Assembly (NCBI GenBank): GCA_002995645.1
Contig: PUHO01000011.1
Coordinates: 16,780 to 46,635 of the forward strand
Length of the DNA stretch: 29,856 nucleotides
DNA from: SAR324 cluster bacterium
Lineage (GTDB): Bacteria > SAR324 > XYD2-FULL-50-16 > HCM1
Reading direction: 5' to 3'
Shown: piece after piece, positions 22,154 through 29,841 of the stretch
How the letters are laid out: every line of letters starts with the position of its first letter
Numbering within the stretch: position 1 is the first letter of the stretch
The notes under the pieces: model-generated
The model's input: the letters and a program-made list of their open reading frames with translations, nothing else
The model's database searches: none
Told to the model about the DNA's origin: nothing
Made by a program: the position numbers and the translations under genes

Positions 22154-24138
22154 CCTTCGTCAACTATTTCCATAGTCATTCTTTCGGCTATAACGTCTAG
22201 CTCTGTGATTTTAGCTTGGTATGTTTTTTGTGATTGTTGTTTTATATTCGTAAGATAACAATCACATTTCATATCTAATAAAGGTAATGTCACTAGATAA
22301 CGATTAGCACCGCGATCTTTACGAACTAGCTCTATTTGATATACTTGCTCCTGATTTTGCGCTAAGTACTTCCATTTCCAATGTTGCGTTAATACCTTCT
22401 CTGTTCTACGGTAATCTCGCATTACGCCTTGCGACTCTTCGGCATAAACTAAAAGCTCTTCTTCTGTAAACTTTGTTTGCGTATTTTCTAACATATAAAA
22501 CAACGTATGTTGTGAAATCAAATCAAGAAAACGACGTAAAGGCGAAGAAGATTGAACGTAGGAATCTACCCCTAAAACAGCATGCTTAACCGGATCAAGA
22601 GCAACGTACGCCGGCTGAAAAATAATATCTTGCATACTAGGATTAACGCTTGGTTCGACGCCTTCTATCCAAGAATAAGGAAGTTGTCCACGAAAAAAAG
22701 CTTTATATCCTTTATCATGCAAAGCTTTACCGGTTTGCGTATTAACTAAAATAGCAAGTTCTTGAATGACTGCTTGCGCTCTTGTTTGTTCAACCGGTTC
22801 TTTAATTTTTATGCGATCTACGTCAGTAATATCAAGTTCTACTTCTGTTCTATCAAAAATTAAACCGCCTTCGTTTATACGTTTATCTAGCAACTGTTGG
22901 CATATTTCGTATAGCTTTGCAAAACGATTAGTCGGATCAATAAGCCAGGTTTCAAACTGAGTATAACTCACATTCTCTTTTACTTGAATAATAGCACGAA
23001 AAATAGATTGTTTCACTATATTACCTTGCAAATCAAGGCAAGTTTCAAAAGCAAGCGCCGCTCTATCTTGTTTTTCACAAAGAGATAAAAAGGAATCAGA
23101 TAAAGCTTGCGGCAACATAGGATAGGTTTCCTTAAGCGTATACAATGAAGAAAAACTTTGTGAAGCCGTTTCAAACAAAGGGGTATTAGGTAAAACAAAG
23201 CTAGCTACGTCTGTAATAAACACGGTAATTTTAACAAGATCACCGTCTATTTCAAACGTAAACGCATCGTCATAATCTTTTGTTTTTTCATTATCTACAG
23301 TATAAACTTCTAGGTCTCTACAATCTTTTGTTTCTACCTGATACGGAGTTTGCCAAATATCTTGCGTAGTAATGGCTTTTACTTGCTCTAAGACCTCTTG
23401 TGAGAAGTGGCATTGTGCTTTTGTTCTTAAAACTTGTAAAACGCCCCAAGAGCAAGCTTGTTGATTCAAACTTAAAATAGATAATAAATACCTTTCCGTT
23501 TTTGCCGTTAACTGTGGCGAGATGTTAAACAAAGAAACAATATATTGACTATAAGAAGATTTACTGCCATAAACGAGGAAGTGATGAATTTGCGCACAAA
23601 ATGAGTTAAACCACGTGATGTCTTCTTCTGCAATATGCGGTTTATTTCCTTGTATAAGCTCTTTTGCCCAATTTTCTTCTATACCTTGTTTTCTTTGTTT
23701 TTCTTCCTTTTGCTCTTGTTTTTTTCTTTCTTCTGCTTGCTCTTCTTCTGTTTTAAGTAAAAACGATTTTTTCACATAAGAAAAAGCAGAATGATTAAAC
23801 AAAGCTAAAAACAAAGCGGCGCCATAGTAAGGCGCTTCGGTTTCACCGGCAAACAAAGTAATTAACTCTTCTAAGCTATATTCTACTTGAAACTCACACA
23901 ATTCAAAAATAGTGTTAACGTCAATATTTTGTGAAGCACTATGTATTTCTTCCTTTTTATTAGCAAGGTATTGCGCCATAGGTTGCGATGCTTCTTCCGC
24001 TTCCCATATATGTACGATTTGATTTTGTCTTACTACAAAAGAAGAGTCTTGTGTAAGTATCTCAACTTTAGCGCCTTTCTCAGCTTGAACAATACCAATT
24101 TCGCATTGTTCTTTATAAAAAAATAAACAATATTCCAT
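22150..24138 (-). CDS. RNB-family (RNase II/R-like) exoribonuclease
   Basis: The 662-aa protein contains the RNB catalytic core from about residue 275 to 590. It starts with TVDNEKTKDYDDAF, which supplies D282, D288, D290 and D291, the metal-binding acidic residues of RNase II/R. 'FITDVASFVLPNTPLFETA' and 'YVQSSSPLRRFLDLISQH' are later family blocks. The N-terminal 130 residues are a short OB-like part rather than the canonical cold-shock domains, followed by a charged E/K/Q-rich stretch (131-158, probably coiled coil). A beta-rich C-terminal domain of about 70 residues may correspond to S1. It should degrade RNA processively from the 3' end. TAGGAAA precedes ATG 24138; the stop of the flavoprotein gene is only about 10 bases upstream, indicating an operon. 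Confidence 0.85.
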   Translation of the reverse strand: MEYCLFFYKEQCEIGIVQAEKGAKVEILTQDSSFVVRQNQIVHIWEAEEASQPMAQYLANKKEEIHSASQNIDVNTIFELCEFQVEYSLEELITLFAGETEAPYYGAALFLALFNHSAFSYVKKSFLLKTEEEQAEERKKQEQKEEKQRKQGIEENWAKELIQGNKPHIAEEDITWFNSFCAQIHHFLVYGSKSSYSQYIVSLFNISPQLTAKTERYLLSILSLNQQACSWGVLQVLRTKAQCHFSQEVLEQVKAITTQDIWQTPYQVETKDCRDLEVYTVDNEKTKDYDDAFTFEIDGDLVKITVFITDVASFVLPNTPLFETASQSFSSLYTLKETYPMLPQALSDSFLSLCEKQDRAALAFETCLDLQGNIVKQSIFRAIIQVKENVSYTQFETWLIDPTNRFAKLYEICQQLLDKRINEGGLIFDRTEVELDITDVDRIKIKEPVEQTRAQAVIQELAILVNTQTGKALHDKGYKAFFRGQLPYSWIEGVEPSVNPSMQDIIFQPAYVALDPVKHAVLGVDSYVQSSSPLRRFLDLISQHTLFYMLENTQTKFTEEELLVYAEESQGVMRDYRRTEKVLTQHWKWKYLAQNQEQVYQIELVRKDRGANRYLVTLPLLDMKCDCYLTNIKQQSQKTYQAKITELDVIAERMTMEIVDEG

Positions 24139-24147
24139 TATTTCCTA

Positions 24148-25125
24148 TTATCCGTCAATTTTCTTTCTTAAAAAATTACTCCAATTCGGGCGTAAAAATA
24201 AAGATTTATCTAAACCGTATAAAGTGGCTTTATTAAGCGACAAGACTTCTTTTAACACTTGTATAGACTTAATATTGCCTTCCACAACTAAAGGCTTATC
24301 TGTAAATTGTTCAACCCATTCTACTAAAGTTTTATCGCTATCAAAAAACTTATTCATAACGTGAATCGTTGTTGGATGAAAAAAGTCTACTCCTGCTTGC
24401 GATAAGGATTCTAACATATATTGTAAATCGTTCGTACTAAAGCCGCTTTCTATTTTATCATAGATAGAAAAGAAGTAGCCAATTTTAACACGTGATTTTA
24501 CACGTTTACGCATTGCTTCCACAAGCATAAGAGGAAGACGCATACGATCTTGAAACGTTTCTCCGTATTTATCGTCTCGTAGGTTATATTTTGAACTAAT
24601 ACACTGATCTAAAAGTTGTTGTTGCGCTCCGTTTAATTCAACAAAATCAAAGCCTATTTCTTCTGCTCGTTCAATAGCATGAGCAAAAAACAAGCACAAC
24701 TCTTCCACGTCGTCATCGTCAAAAGGACGACTTAAATCATAGTCTTTTCCTAAATTAACGCTATAAGGGCTAATGGGCTGTTCTCCACAAATACGCTCCG
24801 AAGTTTTTGCACCTGCATGAGAAAGGCGAATCCCGGCTAATACGTTAAATTCTTTCAGTTGTTTTACTAATTTTTGCAATCTAGTAATATGATTTTCTTC
24901 AGCTAGTCCCATTTGTAAAGGATGCGACTTTCCTTGTTTACAAACGTAAGTATTATTAAGGATAATAGTTCCGGCACCTTGCCCCGCAAGTTGAGCGATT
25001 CTTTCAAAGATTTGCAATGATATTTGCCCGTCCGGTTGTGCAAATCCTTCATAGTACGGCGGAATGATAATACGGTTTTTAACGCGAAAATCACAAAATT
25101 TTAATGGTTCAAATAAAGACGACAT
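24148..25125 (-). CDS. Old Yellow Enzyme-like FMN oxidoreductase (NADH:flavin oxidoreductase family)
   Basis: The 325-aa protein is a single TIM-barrel domain of the OYE family, without the extra FAD or iron-sulfur domains of 2,4-dienoyl-CoA reductases. The N-terminal LFEPLKFCDFRVKNRIIIPP, LSHAGAK (H103) and the FDFVELNGAQQQLLDQ segment followed by SSKYNLRDDKYG correspond to conserved blocks. In most members that third block is IHxAHGYL, whose His pair (or His/Asn) anchors the substrate carbonyl. Here those positions are N165 and Q168, so activity on standard enones is uncertain. The C-terminal phosphate-binding part reads VVEGNIKS. The gene begins 96 bases from the divergent 59-aa gene and is probably cotranscribed with the ribonuclease downstream. 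Confidence 0.83.
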   Translation of the reverse strand: MSSLFEPLKFCDFRVKNRIIIPPYYEGFAQPDGQISLQIFERIAQLAGQGAGTIILNNTYVCKQGKSHPLQMGLAEENHITRLQKLVKQLKEFNVLAGIRLSHAGAKTSERICGEQPISPYSVNLGKDYDLSRPFDDDDVEELCLFFAHAIERAEEIGFDFVELNGAQQQLLDQCISSKYNLRDDKYGETFQDRMRLPLMLVEAMRKRVKSRVKIGYFFSIYDKIESGFSTNDLQYMLESLSQAGVDFFHPTTIHVMNKFFDSDKTLVEWVEQFTDKPLVVEGNIKSIQVLKEVLSLNKATLYGLDKSLFLRPNWSNFLRKKIDG

Positions 25126-25149
25126 AAGATAAAAAATAAAAAATAAATT

Positions 25150-25178
25150 TTGACTTTTACTTTGTGTTAAAGTACGAT
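25150..25178 (+). promoter_or_regulatory. Candidate promoter of the small Cys protein-coaD operon
   Basis: TTGACT (25150-25155) and TACGAT (25173-25178) are 17 bases apart, giving a start near 25185 and a leader of about 37 bases before ATG 25222. It sits in the 96-base divergent gap opposite the flavoprotein gene. Confidence 0.5.
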
Positions 25179-25221
25179 TCTAAAATAAAGAAGATATCAA
25201 AACGTTATACATATTCACACT

Positions 25222-25401
25222 ATGGACAAAACAACAACGCGTTCCCTTTGCCATGAATGTAAACATTATTATATAACATGGGATCAACTACGTCCTTACG
25301 GATGTCGTAAATGGCAATTTAAAAGCAAACTTTTGCCCGCTATTGAAGTTAAAAAAAGCTCCGGCAAAGATTGCTTATTATTTGAAAACAAAACTAAATA
25401 A
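25222..25401 (+). CDS. Conserved 59-aa four-cysteine protein
   Basis: This short frame encodes a 59-residue protein with cysteines in the pattern C10-x2-C13, C28 and C51. The motif 'CHECKHYYITWDQLRPYGCR', then FKSKLLP and SSGKDCLLF, recalls small uncharacterised proteins found in many proteobacteria with the form CxxCxYYYxTWDxxxPxGCK and SGxxCxxF. The four Cys probably bind a metal (zinc or iron); the function is unknown. ATG 25222 follows a plausible promoter, and coaD begins 24 bases after its stop, so the two probably share a transcript. Confidence 0.75.
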   Translation: MDKTTTRSLCHECKHYYITWDQLRPYGCRKWQFKSKLLPAIEVKKSSGKDCLLFENKTK

Positions 25402-25425
25402 GATTCTTTTCTATCTAGGTTCCTT

Positions 25426-25932
25426 ATGCCAAATGAAACTATTGTCTATCCTATTAGCGCAGCACCGCCAACTTGGGGGCATGCTGATTTAATTCAACGT
25501 GCTTCACGGCTTTTTTCAACAATCTATTGGGTGGTTGCTTTTAATCCTAACAAATCTTCTTTGTTTAGTATACAAACAAAAATGAAAATGATGCAACCTT
25601 ATATTGAGCATTATAAACTTTCTAATGTAATTATTGACCATTGTCCCGGGTCTATAATCCAATATGCAAAGCAACATAACGCCCGTTTTATCTTACGTGG
25701 CTTACGTGGCAACACAGATTTGGAAAAAGAAATTGAATTAGCAACTGGATATCGTGGTATTGATTCATCTATTGAATGTATTTGTTTTTTAGCCAAGCCG
25801 GATTTAATTCAAATTAGTTCTTCTTTAGTCAATGAGTTAGCCCAAATTAACGAAAGTCTACAACCGTACGTTCATAAAGACGTAGAAGCTATTATCCAAG
25901 AAACGTATCGTAAAAACAATTTAGTTCGTTAA
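25426..25932 (+). CDS. coaD: Pantetheine-phosphate adenylyltransferase-like nucleotidyltransferase
   Basis: The 168-aa protein matches CoaD in length and layout. CoaD transfers AMP to 4'-phosphopantetheine in the fourth step of CoA synthesis. The (T/H)xGH motif is T16-W-G-H19, the central RGLR is at 91-94 within 'ILRGLRGNTDLEKEIELA', and the C-terminal ISSSLV block is at 130-135. It is clearly divergent: the usual YPGTFDPxTxGH start reads YPISAAPPTWGH, and the Arg that normally ends ISSSxxR is Asn136. It may be an ordinary CoaD of a diverged lineage or a related adenylyltransferase. No other CoaD is seen in the window. A weak AGG precedes ATG. Confidence 0.75.
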   Translation: MPNETIVYPISAAPPTWGHADLIQRASRLFSTIYWVVAFNPNKSSLFSIQTKMKMMQPYIEHYKLSNVIIDHCPGSIIQYAKQHNARFILRGLRGNTDLEKEIELATGYRGIDSSIECICFLAKPDLIQISSSLVNELAQINESLQPYVHKDVEAIIQETYRKNNLVR

Positions 25933-25956
25933 TCGTTTATATTATCTATACATTCT

Positions 25957-26787
25957 ATGAAAGAACAGTCACACACAAAACAAGAAGGGCTTAGTTCCTA
26001 TACGCCAACGCATACTTTAGACGTGCCTAAGCCTACTAGTTTAGATTCGCCTTTGCAAGAAGAAAGCGAACAAGAACCAATACAAAGCTATATTCCTTCG
26101 TCTAGCAATATACCAAGGCAAGAACAAACAAAGAACAAGAAGGAAAGCAACCTTTCTTTATTTTTATTTGTAAACTATCTTTTTTCTCCGTTTACTGTCG
26201 CGACAAAAAACAAAGTTATACTGGAACCGTCGCAAAAATACTTATATAGTTTTATTCAAACGAATATTCTTCACTACTTAAGTTTATTCCAACCTTTAGT
26301 AACGTCAAAAAAAGTAAAAGTCCTTCATCTTTTCAGTCTTGGCGCTTTTCTTTTTGGTCCGGCATGGTTTGCTTATCGCCGTATGTATAAACTTGCAATT
26401 TTAGCTCTTGCCCTTGATTTTTCTTTACATTATAGCTTGCATTTTTTATACACGCATTTTTTTGAGCCTATTCGTCCCAATTGGATTTCATATATCTTAC
26501 ATTACCCTGTTGACTTGTTTAACAAGGAACTTTATACTCTTATTATTATATTAATTCCTATGTTATTTTTTGGTTTCATTGGGAAAATTTTATATTACAA
26601 TCATATTAAAGTAATTTATAATCAATTTGCCTCGTCTGACTCGCCTGATTCAAGTTACGGACTATCTTTGTCATTAGGTGGAACTTCTTTAAGCGGCGCT
26701 ATTTTTTTTCTTATTATAAATTATATTTTAACGTCTCATATGCTCACCTTTATGTTTTCACCATTTTTGCATATTTATCATTACTAA
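25957..26787 (+). CDS. Membrane protein with disordered N-terminus and DUF2628-like core
   Basis: The first 70 or so residues of this 276-aa protein are hydrophilic and rich in Ser, Gln, Pro and Glu, with no signal peptide. The rest has about four or five hydrophobic segments. The core LFSLGAFLFGPAWFAYRRMYKLA resembles the PxWFxYRKMY motif of DUF2628 membrane proteins, a family without an assigned function. The gene lies 24 bases after coaD and 30 bases before lepB, all in one direction. ATG 25957 has no clear ribosome site. Family assignment is tentative. Confidence 0.6.
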   Translation: MKEQSHTKQEGLSSYTPTHTLDVPKPTSLDSPLQEESEQEPIQSYIPSSSNIPRQEQTKNKKESNLSLFLFVNYLFSPFTVATKNKVILEPSQKYLYSFIQTNILHYLSLFQPLVTSKKVKVLHLFSLGAFLFGPAWFAYRRMYKLAILALALDFSLHYSLHFLYTHFFEPIRPNWISYILHYPVDLFNKELYTLIIILIPMLFFGFIGKILYYNHIKVIYNQFASSDSPDSSYGLSLSLGGTSLSGAIFFLIINYILTSHMLTFMFSPFLHIYHY

Positions 26788-26817
26788 TTTTTATTATATT
26801 CTTATTTATTACTACTT

Positions 26818-27447
26818 ATGCGTACTCTTCGGATTATAAAACTAGATCGTTGGATTAAACACAAGCAAATTCGCGAATGGACGGAAGCCCTTATTTTCGC
26901 TTTACTTGTCGCCGTTATTTTTAGAACCTGGCTATATGCGCCCTACCGCGTACCTACTGGCTCAATGATTCATACAATTGAACCGGGAGATCAACTTTTT
27001 GTTAATTCCCATGCATACGGCTTTAAGATCCCATTTGCAGACCATAAACTTTTCACAAAGCCGGTACAACGTGGCGATATTATTGTTTTTCCTTATCCTG
27101 AAGATCCGTCAATTGATTTTGTCAAACGTGTTGTTGGCGTGGGAGGCGATACGATTCGGATTGACGGCGAAGACGTATACGTTAATGATAAGCTACTAGA
27201 CGCGCCTTTTATTTTTTATGATGATACTATCCCGCCGTTTACGCAAGATCGCACTATTCGCATTCCGGAGCATAAGCTATGGGTTATGGGTGATAATCGT
27301 CGTAACTCTAAAGACAGTCGCTTTTGGGGATTTGTAGACGAAGACACAGTAAAAGCAAAAGCCGGCTTGATTTTTTGGTCTCATGACGTTAATGAAAATC
27401 TTTTTACCGGATACCGTTTTAATCGTATTGGTACTATCTTAAAGTAA
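26818..27447 (+). CDS. lepB: Signal peptidase I
   Basis: The 209-aa enzyme cleaves signal peptides from exported proteins at the outer face of the inner membrane. One N-terminal membrane segment (about 23-41) is followed by the catalytic serine S49 in RVPTGSM and the general-base lysine K103 in DFVKRVVGVGGD. The VMGDNRRNSKDSRFWG box lies near residues 157-172. It is shorter than E. coli LepB and has a single anchor, like many Desulfobacterota and Firmicutes enzymes. The small gap (5 bases) to the next gene indicates co-expression with the outer-membrane protein. Confidence 0.95.
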   Translation: MRTLRIIKLDRWIKHKQIREWTEALIFALLVAVIFRTWLYAPYRVPTGSMIHTIEPGDQLFVNSHAYGFKIPFADHKLFTKPVQRGDIIVFPYPEDPSIDFVKRVVGVGGDTIRIDGEDVYVNDKLLDAPFIFYDDTIPPFTQDRTIRIPEHKLWVMGDNRRNSKDSRFWGFVDEDTVKAKAGLIFWSHDVNENLFTGYRFNRIGTILK

Positions 27448-27452
27448 ACTAT

Positions 27453-28289
27453 ATGTCTGTTAAACTATATGTTATTCTGTTAGCTAGTTGTTTTTTGTTT
27501 TTTTGCGTTAACTCTTCTTTATTAGCGCAAAACATTAGAACCGCACCGAGTAATAACAGTTTTTCATCTTTCCCAACAGACCTAAAATGGGCAACGCAAG
27601 TAGAAACCGGCGTTTTTATTTATGGCTATCATGAAGATTTATTTCAAGATTTTTCAGGATTTAAAGCTTTTAGCGATAGCATTTCTCCGGTAAGCTACGC
27701 CACTAACGTTGCCGTCACTTTCATTAAACCGTTACCTATAAAGTATCTCCAGGCAATAGGGATAACTACGGAATATGATTTTTTAAGAACCGACTCCGCA
27801 ACAGCGCTAACAAAGTCGTCTGTTGTTCCGGATATGACCTTAAGAATAAATATTGCTACCATTGGTTTGAAATTCTTTCTTTTTTCGCCAAAAGGATCTA
27901 AACCTTTATTTCCTTTCATTTCTGCAAAATGGGGCATTTTGAATGGTAAATTTAAAGGAAGCCGTCCTATTAGTGATGAAGAGGTTAACAGTTCGTTTAA
28001 CGGCTTGCTTACGCAGCAGGCTATAGGCGTCCAAGTACCTATATATAAAGATATACTAGGGCTTACGTTTGAAATAAGGAATGCTTACGCAAGAAAATTA
28101 CATGTTAAGAATAATATCTTTGCAACCATACCGGAACGAACAAAACCAGATGAAGACGAAACAGGAAGCACAAGTCTAATTAAAACGCACGTACTAGAAA
28201 CGGCAGACATACAAGACAAACCGGGGCTAAACACGCTAGACGCATCGGCTTTGATTCTTGTTGCTAGAGTATATTATACTTTCATGTAA
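27453..28289 (+). CDS. Probable outer-membrane beta-barrel protein of unknown function
   Basis: I do not recognise a named family for this 278-aa protein. It starts with a signal peptide (MSVKLYVILLASCFLFF, probable cleavage after SLLAQ near residue 26). The mature part alternates short amphipathic stretches such as VETGVFIYGY, NVAVTFIKPL and TIGLKFFLF, consistent with beta strands, and ends in 'LILVARVYYTFM'. The aromatic-rich last strand resembles the C-terminal signal read by the BAM complex, although the final residue is Met rather than Phe. A charged loop (about 228-260) is probably exposed. It starts five bases after lepB and converges with the lipoprotein gene at 28346. Confidence 0.6.
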   Translation: MSVKLYVILLASCFLFFCVNSSLLAQNIRTAPSNNSFSSFPTDLKWATQVETGVFIYGYHEDLFQDFSGFKAFSDSISPVSYATNVAVTFIKPLPIKYLQAIGITTEYDFLRTDSATALTKSSVVPDMTLRINIATIGLKFFLFSPKGSKPLFPFISAKWGILNGKFKGSRPISDEEVNSSFNGLLTQQAIGVQVPIYKDILGLTFEIRNAYARKLHVKNNIFATIPERTKPDEDETGSTSLIKTHVLETADIQDKPGLNTLDASALILVARVYYTFM

Positions 28290-28345
28290 AAAAGGAAGAA
28301 CGTTTCCACTCTCCCTTTTCTTTATCGCTAAATCTCTTTTTTCTG

Positions 28346-29085
28346 TTATTTGTCTAGTACGGTAATGAAAAAGTAACCTCTCCTAACCGTTCCCGCTGGC
28401 ATAGGCCAATTTTTACTATTACCTGCAAATGATATCACCATAAGCTTCTTAGTTTTTGGATAATCTATTAAATAAAAAGCGCGCAAAGTATGTAGTTTGC
28501 TAACGTCTAGTTTCCTACTATCATCACCTAAAGCATTGGCAAGCTTTACTGCCCCCAAGGTGTTTATATCGCTCTCATACAATACGTTGCTTGTTGAATC
28601 TAATACTTGTGTTGCAATATATACTTCTTGCGTTCCTGCTGGTAAAACAATCACGCCGTTACGTATTTCATAATGTAACGCATCGCCATGTTTATTTGTC
28701 AATTTTATTGTTGAAGTAATATCGTTACGAGGGTCTGTTAGCATATCTTGATATATCAATTGTTGCAAGTCGTGGCTTGCTTGGGCAAGGCCTGCTTTCA
28801 TCGCTAAAGAGGATACATAAAGTACGATTTCATTATGACCAGTTAATTTAGCAAAACTTGCGGGATCGCTTACAGTTACAACGTCGTTTGTTCCAAATGT
28901 GATTGTTGGTTTATTGTTAAGTTTGCCGTTTTTGATTGTTTGTTGTTTGTTAACAACAATCGCATAGTTTGCTACTAAAAGAACAAAGTCGTTAATATTG
29001 GCAGTATCTGAATTAAGCAAGCTTACGTCAGTTACGTTGCTTGTATTAGGAGAGCGTAAGTAGGCGGTTACTAGTGCTTTACTAG
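28346..29085 (-). pseudogene. Out-of-frame C-terminal half of the phase-variable lipoprotein
   Basis: Reading from base 29116, just after the C tract, the frame is open to the stop at 28346 and encodes 256 residues, beginning EQIFTKINSLASKALVTAYL. It joins smoothly to the N-terminal half if the tract has one more C (or two fewer). In the present sequence the only access is an internal TTG at 29020, without a ribosome site, so this part is probably not made. It appears mixed alpha/beta, with no cysteine and no membrane segment. Family unknown. Confidence 0.65.
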
Positions 29086-29841
29086 CTAGGCTATTGATTT
29101 TAGTAAAGATTTGTTCGGGGGGGGGGTAGTTTTGGCAGCTAGTTCTTTTGCTAGCTGGGCTCGCACCGGTTCGGCAATCATATCTGTAAACACGTTAATA
29201 TTATGTATGCCCACTGTCTTATTAAAGAAACCGGTTAATGCAATCTCGTCTGTACTTCGTGAAAGAGTAACTTCATCTTCGTAATAACCTTTACAAGTAA
29301 TATAATAAAAATCACCACTCGGCACGCCGTTTGTCAACATCATTTGACCTTTATCGTTAATATCGGCTTTCTTAACCTCTGTATTAACTAGCTTGCTGTT
29401 AGCAACCTTTTGCCCTTGGATAGTACAAGCATCTTTTTGCGCTTCAAACAAACCTTTAACAACGTACCTTGTAACTTCCTTTGCTGGAGTAAGCTTTGTT
29501 GCTTTCGTAGGTTGTTGCTTGTTTTGACTCGCATTGCCGTTGCTATTTGTCTGCGTATTGCTATGCGTTCCGTTTGTTTGCGTATCTGTACTGCCTGCTT
29601 TACTAGAATCGCTTTTACTGTCTGTATTGCCTTGCGTATCCGTATCACCGGCTTTGCTATTTGTTTGCGTGTCTGTATCACCGGCTTTGCTATCGCTTTT
29701 CTTATGCGTGTCTTGCGTTGTTGTCTTGCTATTGTCCTTTGACGATGAATCGCTACTACTGCTATTATCGCCGCCGCCGCAACCTACTAGCAGAAACAAG
29801 ATACCTACTAGTAATATTTTCCATTTTATATGTTTCCTCAT
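29086..29841 (-). CDS. N-terminal half of a phase-variable surface lipoprotein
   Basis: The 251-aa product as read here starts with a lipoprotein signal (MRKHIKWKILLV, lipobox LVGC, Cys21). A Ser/Asp/Thr/Lys-rich region with short repeats (SKAGDTDTQ) follows to about residue 110, then PTKATKLTPAKEV, and then a folded part (about 125-235) with a Cys pair and the segment 'GIHNINVFTDMIAEPVR'. It resembles the N-terminal half of the large lipoprotein at 9.6-14.3 kb in order and style. The frame meets a run of ten C and stops 41 bases later at TAG; the real C-terminus lies in another frame. AGAGGA precedes ATG 29841. The product is probably exposed on the outer membrane; function unknown. Confidence 0.72.
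   Translation of the reverse strand: MRKHIKWKILLVGILFLLVGCGGGDNSSSSDSSSKDNSKTTTQDTHKKSDSKAGDTDTQTNSKAGDTDTQGNTDSKSDSSKAGSTDTQTNGTHSNTQTNSNGNASQNKQQPTKATKLTPAKEVTRYVVKGLFEAQKDACTIQGQKVANSKLVNTEVKKADINDKGQMMLTNGVPSGDFYYITCKGYYEDEVTLSRSTDEIALTGFFNKTVGIHNINVFTDMIAEPVRAQLAKELAAKTTPPPNKSLLKSIA
29117..29126 (-). repeat. Homopolymer run of ten C (ten G on the plus strand) inside the lipoprotein gene
   Basis: Ten consecutive C on the coding strand encode a Pro stretch (TTPPP). Such tracts gain or lose bases by slipped-strand mispairing. With ten C the downstream frame is shut; eleven or eight C open it. It is the longest G/C homopolymer I noticed in this AT-rich window. Confidence 0.9.
29620..29693 (-). 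repeat. 33-bp coding repeat in the lipoprotein linker
   Basis: The 19-base block GTATCACCGGCTTTGCTAT recurs at 29642-29660 and 29675-29693 on the plus strand, a 33-base period. It encodes SKAGDTDTQ-type units, with degenerate copies further along. The number of units could vary without shifting the frame. Confidence 0.75.

Noticed and set aside
28290..28340. Possible terminator between the outer-membrane protein and the lipoprotein gene
   Set aside because: The best stem (GGAAGA with TCTCCC) has a mismatch and few pairs; not strong enough to call.
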